DNA of 47,557 nt from Candidatus Gastranaerophilales bacterium (lineage in GTDB: Bacteria > Cyanobacteriota > Vampirovibrionia > Gastranaerophilales > Gastranaerophilaceae), in assembly GCA_944325595.1 (NCBI GenBank), contig CALVAQ010000016.1:1-47557 (forward strand), in the 5' to 3' direction. A program made the position numbers and the translations under genes. Under the pieces are notes generated by a model. The model ran no database searches and had not been told where the DNA came from. It was given only the letters and a program-made list of their open reading frames with translations. How positions within the stretch are numbered: the stretch's first letter is position 1; each line of letters starts with the position of its first letter. Positions 43,237-47,557 of the stretch are shown here, in pieces.

Positions 43237-44187
43237 TTAGTTTTTAATATGTGAATTTATATAGTCTTTGTATTTTTGAATTTCTTCCGGCAGGGCTCTT
43301 TTTGCATCAGGTGAGATGTTTTCGAGCTTTTTCAACGCAAGAAGTTTTTTGAGTTTTGACAGAGAATCGCAGATAAATTTTTTGTCTTCAGGATTAAATT
43401 TTTCAAGGATTTTTTCCGGTGAAACATTGATTTTTCCTGCACAATGGTAGTTTAGCTTATCTTGTTCAATCAAACTGACAAGGCCGAGAACACTTTTGGC
43501 AAAAAAATTGTTTTGTTCTTCCTTTGTCGTCAGATAATTTCCGAATTGAAAATATAAATCTTCTATCGGATTTGCCTTCTTTGTCAATGAATGTGTAAAA
43601 TCAATCGGTACTATAAAACGATATTTTTCGTTTATGAGTGTATTTTCTTTTGTGTAATTGTGGAACATGTTTGCCTGTGCCGCATTTTTTATTTTTTCAA
43701 TGTAGCCGGCATAGGCTTCTTGCGGCATATTCAAAATGATTTTTTTTATGGACATGCCTCTTTTTTTCAATTCTTTCACACTTTTTCCGTCGATATATTT
43801 TATAATTTCAATATTATCGCCTATTCTGCCAAGGATATAATTTGCTTTGTCCTGAGATGAAACATTTTTGTTTATAGGTTTAATCGGAACAGTCATGCAA
43901 TCATTTGGTACTCTAAGAGCACAGTTTGTTCCGGGTATACGATAGAATTTTCCCTGTGAACCCTGTGCAATAAGGTTTTCTTCTGCTATAGTTTTTTCCA
44001 ACAGTTCTTGCTGTAATTTTTCACAAAAAGAGAAGAAATCTTTTTTTGATGTGAATACAGCAAGGTCTTTTTGCTGTGTGGAATTTATTTTGTTTCTGTA
44101 TTGTGTGCTTAAATCGCCGTGTACTATCTTTCCGGCATTGCCGGGACGGGTATTAAATATATAACTGTATTTTTCAAAATCTGTCAT
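43237..44187 (-). CDS. Kinase-like fold protein, possibly inactive
   Basis: 316 residues, no signal peptide. A kinase/aminoglycoside-phosphotransferase-like layout can be traced: glycine-rich loop GSQGKFYRI (76-84), strand CALRVP (89-94) where the ATP Lys would be Arg or absent, hinge-like EIIKYIDGKSV (127-137), catalytic-loop-like FHNYTKENTLI (175-185) and metal-binding-like PIDFT (194-198). In the HxDxxxxN pattern the catalytic Asp position is Asn177, while Asn182 and Asp196 are kept. So either a pseudokinase or a diverged kinase. The match is by eye; an unrelated helical protein remains possible. Confidence 0.5.
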   Translation of the reverse strand: MTDFEKYSYIFNTRPGNAGKIVHGDLSTQYRNKINSTQQKDLAVFTSKKDFFSFCEKLQQELLEKTIAEENLIAQGSQGKFYRIPGTNCALRVPNDCMTVPIKPINKNVSSQDKANYILGRIGDNIEIIKYIDGKSVKELKKRGMSIKKIILNMPQEAYAGYIEKIKNAAQANMFHNYTKENTLINEKYRFIVPIDFTHSLTKKANPIEDLYFQFGNYLTTKEEQNNFFAKSVLGLVSLIEQDKLNYHCAGKINVSPEKILEKFNPEDKKFICDSLSKLKKLLALKKLENISPDAKRALPEEIQKYKDYINSHIKN

Positions 44188-44248
44188 AATTTAACGCACA
44201 AAATTACATAACCACCATACATATATAAAAACTTTTTTTGCATGAAAA

Positions 44249-44276
44249 TTGCCTGTTTTTGTTTGCTTTTTATACT
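44249..44276 (+). promoter_or_regulatory. Promoter of the GH32-like gene
   Basis: TTGCCT (44249-44254), 16 bases, TATACT (44271-44276). It lies downstream of the upstream in-frame ATG at 44242 and so favours the start at 44341. Confidence 0.55.
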
Positions 44277-44340
44277 ATTCTTAATGAATTCAGTATGTTT
44301 GTGGTATTATGTATATGCTTATTATTTGAGAGTATTGTTT

Positions 44341-45939
44341 ATGAAAAATTTTTCTGCAAATACGATAAAATATACAGTATTAATTGTAATGTTTTTATTT
44401 GTTGCATCTTGCGTTCCCGCCTTTTGTAATGAACACAAAAAAACGCTGGAAAGCGCAGATAGCTCGGTTACAAAACTTGCAATGCTGTTTTCTAACGACA
44501 AAGTGGCAAAATTTTCATGGTATCCTTCATATCATCTTGCTGTTCCGGGAGTAACTATACAGACACCGGCAGCAATAGCCGAATTTAATGGCTCTTACCA
44601 TTTATTTTATCAGCACAAAGTTGCTACAAAAGATGGCAGTAAAACTGTCTGGGCTCACTCATACGGTCCTGATTTTCTTCATTGGAAAAACCAGAAAACA
44701 GCACTGGCTCCTTCAGAAAATTATGACAAAGACGGCATTTTGTCAGGAAGTGCAATTGTTGATGACGGTCTTTTGTATCTGCTTTATACCGGTGTATCCC
44801 AAAATAAAAAAGATGATAAAACAGAAATCCACGAGACACAAAACCTTGCTATGAGCAAGGATGGCATAAATTTTGGCAAGTCAGCAAATAATTCTGTAAT
44901 CAAAATGGCTCCGCATTATTCATATCTGGAATTTTCTTCCCAGCATTTCAGAAACCCTTATGTATGGAAGCTCGAGGACAGGTACTATGCACTTGTCGGT
45001 ACTCAGTATACAAAGACAAAAGACGGTGCGGTTCTGCTTTTTAAAAGCAAGGATTTGCGAAATTGGGTTTGCATAAATGTTACTGCGCTGGGTCAAAAAG
45101 GTGAACTCGGCGATTTGTGGGAGTATCCAGCACTTATACATATCAAAGGGCATGATGTCCTCTCAATTTCAACAAAGGGTATAAAACCCCACGGCAAAAT
45201 GTTTTTGAACAAATATCAGTCGGGTGCATTTGTCGGGAAGTTGGATTACAATACAGGCAAGTTTGCTCAGACAGGTGCTTTTAAATTGTTTGATTACGGG
45301 TTTGATTTTTATGCTCCGCAATTTATTACACTTCCGGATGGAAGACACATATATATCGGTACTCTGGCAATGGATGGTGCTGCTTTTCCTGAGAGTTCCG
45401 AAAACTGGTCAGGTATTATGTCTTTGCCAAGGGAATTGAGAATTGTTGATGAAAAATTAGTTTCTGTTCCGATAAAAGAATTGGAAACACTGCGTCAGGA
45501 GAAAATTTCAATTCCCGCTCAAGAAATTTCCTGTGAAAAAGAGTTTCAAAACATAAAAGGCGATGTTTATGAAATGATTTTGTCTGCTGATATGACAGCT
45601 TCAAAAACATTTTCTGTGAAATTAAGAACTTCTGCTTCACAAGAAACTGTTTTGAGTTATGATAAAGAAGCGAAGGTTTTGAAACTTAATCGTGACAAAT
45701 CCGGGGCAGTTCTTTTGGGAGAAAGAGAAGCAGCTCTTCCTCTTGTGAACAACAAGCTGAAATTGCACATTTTTGTTGATAATTCATCGGTAGAGATATT
45801 TGCTAATGACGGAAGTGTTGTCTTGAGCAGCAGAATATATCCGGACAAAAATTCTGTCGGAATAAAATTTGGTTCTGTTGGTACAACAAAACTTGAACAA
45901 TTGGATTTTTATACGTTAAAATCTATATATAACAAATAA
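44341..45939 (+). CDS. GH32-like (levanase/invertase fold) protein lacking catalytic residues
   Basis: 532 residues from ATG 44341; the ATG at 44242 is upstream of the promoter and would add an odd second hydrophobic segment. Signal sequence (about 9-28), then a five-bladed propeller of GH32 type and a C-terminal beta-sandwich (LKLHIFVDNSSVEIFANDGS). In GH32 the nucleophile sits in NDPNG, but here the place reads QTPAAI with Thr75. The RDP motif is RNP (Asn205). The acid/base Glu is kept (WEYPAL, Glu261). It may therefore bind fructans or sucrose rather than cut them. Other motifs are normal (FNGSYHLFYQH, LHWKNQKTAL, FYAPQFITLPDGR). Confidence 0.85.
   Translation: MKNFSANTIKYTVLIVMFLFVASCVPAFCNEHKKTLESADSSVTKLAMLFSNDKVAKFSWYPSYHLAVPGVTIQTPAAIAEFNGSYHLFYQHKVATKDGSKTVWAHSYGPDFLHWKNQKTALAPSENYDKDGILSGSAIVDDGLLYLLYTGVSQNKKDDKTEIHETQNLAMSKDGINFGKSANNSVIKMAPHYSYLEFSSQHFRNPYVWKLEDRYYALVGTQYTKTKDGAVLLFKSKDLRNWVCINVTALGQKGELGDLWEYPALIHIKGHDVLSISTKGIKPHGKMFLNKYQSGAFVGKLDYNTGKFAQTGAFKLFDYGFDFYAPQFITLPDGRHIYIGTLAMDGAAFPESSENWSGIMSLPRELRIVDEKLVSVPIKELETLRQEKISIPAQEISCEKEFQNIKGDVYEMILSADMTASKTFSVKLRTSASQETVLSYDKEAKVLKLNRDKSGAVLLGEREAALPLVNNKLKLHIFVDNSSVEIFANDGSVVLSSRIYPDKNSVGIKFGSVGTTKLEQLDFYTLKSIYNK
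45901..45929 (+). promoter_or_regulatory. Promoter candidate upstream of the tRNA-Thr repeats
   Basis: TTGGAT (45901-45906), 17 bases, TATATA (45924-45929), at the end of the GH32-like gene. Transcription from here would run through both upstream repeat units into tRNA-Thr. Confidence 0.45.
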
Positions 45940-45950
45940 AATAGTATTTA

Positions 45951-46136
45951 GCCGGTGTAGCCCCCAGAGGAGCACAGCGGAACGTAATACAAATTATGTA
46001 GAGCACCTGCTCTACCGACATAAGAAAATTGAATAGTATTTTAGCCGGTGTAGCCCCCAGAGGAGCGCAGCGGAACGTAATACAAATTATGTAGAGCACC
46101 TGCTCTACCGACATAAGAAAATTGAATAGTATTTTA
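45951..46136 (+). repeat. Tandem repeat carrying the 5' head of tRNA-Thr
   Basis: Two 93-base units (45951-46043 and 46044-46136), nearly identical, each beginning with GCCGGTGTAGC, the first 11 bases of tRNA-Thr, which itself starts at 46137 as the third copy of that head. Each unit contains a hairpin with loop ACCT (first: 45994-46023) whose right arm ACCTGCTCTAC (46005-46015, 46098-46108) is the exact reverse complement of the tRNA D-arm side GTAGAGCAGGT at 46155-46165. The units differ at a few bases (GCACAGCGG versus GCGCAGCGG), so they are true diverged copies. Confidence 0.9.
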
Positions 46137-46209
46137 GCCGGTGTAGCTCAGCAGGTAGAGCAGGTCATTCGTAATGATCAGGTCGCAGGTTCGACTCCTG
46201 TCACCGGCA
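46137..46209 (+). tRNA. tRNA-Thr (anticodon CGT)
   Basis: 73 bases, complete cloverleaf: acceptor GCCGGTG / CACCGGC, discriminator A, D-arm GCTCAGCAGGTAGAGC, anticodon stem GGTCA / TGATC with loop TTCGTAA giving CGT, and T-arm GCAGGTTCGACTCCTGT. CCA is not encoded. It is flanked on both sides by tandem repeats that carry its own ends. Confidence 0.95.
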
Positions 46210-46396
46210 AATTGTTATGCCAAAAGCGAGGTCGAACCTGCTTTGCTGCCGCAGTCAAATTGAAAATCGCAAGCCAAGGCTCGCTCAGTCCTGTCACCGG
46301 CAAATTGTTATGCAAAAAAGCGAGGTCGAACCTGCTTTGCTGCCGCAGTCAAATTGAAAATCGCAAGCCAAGGCTCGCTCAGTCCTGTCACCGGCA
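46197..46396 (+). repeat. Tandem repeat carrying the 3' tail of tRNA-Thr
   Basis: The tRNA end TCCTGTCACCGGCAAATT recurs at 46289 and 46383, spaced 93 and 94 bases. Each unit between them contains GTCGAACCTGC (46231-46241 and 46325-46335), the exact reverse complement of tRNA positions 46185-46195 in the T-arm, plus a GC-rich part CTTTGCTGCCGCAGTC and CAAGCCAAGGCTCGCTC. The copies differ by small changes (GCCAAAAGCG versus GCAAAAAAGCG). The last copy runs into unique sequence after 46396. Confidence 0.9.
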
Positions 46397-46420
46397 AATT
46401 AAACACCCTAAAAAGCGAAA

Positions 46421-46436
46421 AGACCCTTACGGGTCT
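46421..46436 (-). terminator. Terminator of tRNA-Ser
   Basis: On the minus strand stem AGACCC / GGGTCT with loop GTAA, followed by TTTT, seven bases after the tRNA-Ser end. The symmetrical sequence could also serve the plus strand. Confidence 0.65.
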
Positions 46437-46442
46437 AAAAAT

Positions 46443-46529
46443 CGGAGAAGGGGGGATTCGAACCCCCGGTGGAGTTGCCCCCACACAAACGTTCCAGGTT
46501 TGCACCTTAAACCACTCGGACACCTCTCC
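46443..46529 (-). tRNA. tRNA-Ser (anticodon GGA)
   Basis: 87 bases on the minus strand with the long variable arm of class II tRNAs. Acceptor GGAGAGG / CTTCTCC, discriminator G, anticodon stem CAAAC / GTTTG with loop CTGGAAC giving GGA, T-arm GGGGGTTCGAATCCCCC. CCA is not encoded. Unlike the other tRNAs here it has no tandem copies of its own ends. Confidence 0.95.
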
Positions 46530-46627
46530 ATTGATTTCTGTGTTATATATTCTTTTTGTTTGCTCTTTTATGAGTATACATTTATTTTATTTTGTTCAAA
46601 AATTTAATGCAAGTATTCTCATTTTGT

Positions 46628-46963
46628 TTATTGTACATTTGCCCTATATATATTGTTTAAGAATTCTAAGTTAACAAAGATATTTCCTATTACTTCCAGT
46701 GTGTTGCTGTATGTTGACTTGCATCCCATTTTTAGAGATGGTTTACCAATATTTTTTATGGGTTTGAAGTATAGTATATGTTCTGCATTTTCTATTTCCA
46801 CTACCGGTGTTAATAAATTATTCATATCATCAATTAATATGTCGCCGAAATAAATTATTTTTCCGTTCTTGTCTTTTAATCCGAAAAAGGGAAAATATTT
46901 TGAAAAATAGCAATTGTTGCAGCAAAAAGAAGCCTGCTTTGATATGCGGGGATATTTGTTCAT
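46628..46963 (-). CDS. YopX-family phage-type protein
   Basis: 111 residues. FGLKDKNGKIIYFGDIL (27-43) and the C-terminal LEVIGNIF (89-96) are the two signatures of YopX proteins, found in Bacillus phage SPbeta and many prophages; function unknown. The N-terminus carries extra cysteines (SFCCNNCYF). AAAGG lies about ten bases before the ATG. No other phage genes are seen nearby, so it may be a stray remnant or an accessory cargo gene between tRNA genes, a common place for integration. Confidence 0.75.
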   Translation of the reverse strand: MNKYPRISKQASFCCNNCYFSKYFPFFGLKDKNGKIIYFGDILIDDMNNLLTPVVEIENAEHILYFKPIKNIGKPSLKMGCKSTYSNTLEVIGNIFVNLEFLNNIYRANVQ

Positions 46964-47018
46964 TAACCAATTACCTTTCTAGTTAAAACACAACCAATAT
47001 TTATTAAAATTTGCTAGT

Positions 47019-47032
47019 ACTGTTATAACAGT
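47019..47032. promoter_or_regulatory. Perfect 14-bp palindrome, candidate operator
   Basis: ACTGTTATAACAGT, 56 bases upstream of the YopX-family gene start. Size and symmetry fit a dimeric repressor site of phage type. Confidence 0.45.
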
Positions 47033-47313
47033 TTCATATAAATTGGAATAGTATTTGTAAAATATTTTGTAAAATTATTCTTAATGGTAAATATAGTATC
47101 AATTTTTGAAAAATATTGAGAATATTGTTTTTGAAATATTATCAAAACACCCAAATACTGCGATTATTGTTACCAAATTTAACTTTTCAATATATTTCTT
47201 AATAATAAGATAAAGCGTATTTTTGAAAACAAGATAAAGGCTTTGACATTTAAATATCTTTGATTTAACATAAAAGCATTGTTTGTAAGCCTTGAAGGAA
47301 GTCGAATACAAAG

Positions 47314-47341
47314 TGGCTTTTGATTTTGAGGTCTTTATAAT
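47314..47341 (+). promoter_or_regulatory. Promoter candidate upstream of the terminal repeats
   Basis: TGGCTT (47314-47319), 16 bases, perfect TATAAT (47336-47341), about 14 bases before the first repeat unit. The arrangement promoter-repeats-tRNA matches the tRNA-Thr locus. Confidence 0.45.
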
Positions 47342-47354
47342 ATAAAAGAAAAAT

Positions 47355-47557
47355 CATAGTAGCTCACTAGGCGAGCTGAAAGCGGAGCCGTATTTCAGAT
47401 TTAAGACCAACTGAGCTAAAATGAAAATTGAATAGAAACAAATAAAATGGCATAGTAGCTCACTAGGCGAGCTGGAAGCGGAGCCGCATTTCAGATTAAG
47501 ACCAACTGAGCTAAAATGAAAATTGAATAGAAACAAATAAAATGGCATAGTAGCTCA
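47355..47557 (+). repeat. Tandem repeat with tRNA-like head and antisense D-arm, cut by window end
   Basis: Units start at 47355, 47451 and 47546 (periods 96 and 95, differing by one T). Each begins CATAGTAGCTCA; the second and third are preceded by GG, so the head reads GGCATAGTAGCTCA, like a tRNA 5' end. Each unit contains ACCAACTGAGCT (47406-47417, 47501-47512), the reverse complement of a typical D-arm AGCTCAGTTGGT. The segment GAAAATTGAATAG is shared with the units before tRNA-Thr. The third copy reaches the window edge and may be the real tRNA gene. Confidence 0.8.

Larger units (their letters stand above)
46964..47354. other. Non-coding AT-rich region
   Basis: 391 bases without a convincing gene. 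It holds the perfect palindrome at 47019-47032 and the promoter candidate at 47314-47341. The short frames within it are lysine/isoleucine-rich and have no ribosome binding site. Confidence 0.55.

Noticed and set aside
44242..44340. Longer start for the GH32-like protein
   Set aside because: A promoter lies inside this stretch and no ribosome binding site precedes 44242; the later ATG gives a normal signal peptide.
45923..46114. Open frame with a repeated peptide inside the tRNA-Thr upstream array
   Set aside because: The repetition only reflects the 93-base DNA repeat; no start signal and antisense to the tRNA-directed transcript.
45951..46396. Repeats around tRNAs as assembly artefacts
   Set aside because: Copies differ by substitutions and small indels and occur with different sequences at three loci, which does not fit duplicated contig ends; long reads would settle it.
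47099..47311. 70-residue minus-strand frame
   Set aside because: Low-complexity Ile/Lys/Phe sequence of an AT-rich gap with no start signal.

Overview
The window looks like a chromosomal contig from a non-photosynthetic relative of the cyanobacteria, most likely Candidatus Gastranaerophilales (Vampirovibrionia/Melainabacteria). The DNA is AT-rich. The cell is Gram-negative (WaaA for lipid A-Kdo, an RND-TolC efflux set) and fermentative (AdhE, pyrophosphate-dependent phosphofructokinase, glgC). The ribosomal block infA-rpmJ-rpsM-rpsK-rpsD-rpoA-rplQ-truA-rplM-rpsI is close to the cyanobacterial order. Several lineage-typical unknown proteins begin with MKIN/MQIK and carry an F(K/N)G motif near residue 16. 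The taxon is an inference from gene content; no 16S rRNA gene is present.

Layout. 1-256: tRNA-Gln (minus) with a tandemly repeated 3' tail. 426-3858: small EF-hand protein, two unknown small proteins, PPi-PFK and another unknown. 4058-6893: tightly coupled set of a secreted TPR protein, a secreted unknown and a YkgJ-type cysteine-cluster protein. 7038-10767: three related membrane-hairpin proteins around waaA. 10822-13334: PnuC-like transporter, SIMPL protein and two unknowns. 13601-20268: adhE, a CHASE2-cyclase-like sensor and rqcH. 20270-25799: a FlaG-like acidic protein, an MshEN-like protein, asparaginase II, a coiled-coil protein, gatA and a TPR/propeller protein. 25800-28069: a gene remnant and a 20-residue-repeat LRR-like protein. 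28070-33552: ribosomal operon with homologous ~100-nt elements placed directly after stop codons. 33683-42604: glgC, a thioredoxin-like protein, a pseudopilin and an adaptor-RND-TolC operon. 42606-45939: a secreted unknown, a kinase-like protein and a GH32-like protein. 45951-47557: tRNA-Thr inside tandem repeats, tRNA-Ser, a YopX-family gene, and a further repeat array that appears to lead into a tRNA just beyond the window.

Most unusual features. (1) tRNA-Gln, tRNA-Thr and, apparently, the off-edge tRNA have neighbouring arrays of ~93-113-nt units. Each unit ends with a copy of the tRNA's own 5' head or 3' tail and contains a short antisense copy of a tRNA arm. (2) A related-looking class of ~100-nt elements sits exactly at stop codons of ribosomal genes. 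(3) Three enzyme-like proteins have lost key catalytic residues: a class III cyclase domain, a GH32 protein and a kinase-like protein. (4) Three neighbouring unknown proteins share a two-helix membrane hairpin with a conserved charged loop, and three unknown proteins share the N-terminal F(K/N)G tag.

How the genes work together. Ribosomal proteins, RNA polymerase alpha, TruA, IF-1, GatA and RqcH cover translation and its quality control. PPi-PFK, GlgC and AdhE fit a fermentative, glycogen-storing metabolism. WaaA, the RND-TolC set, the pseudopilin and the many signal-peptide proteins describe a didermic envelope. No insertion sequence, integrase, CRISPR array or rRNA gene was seen.
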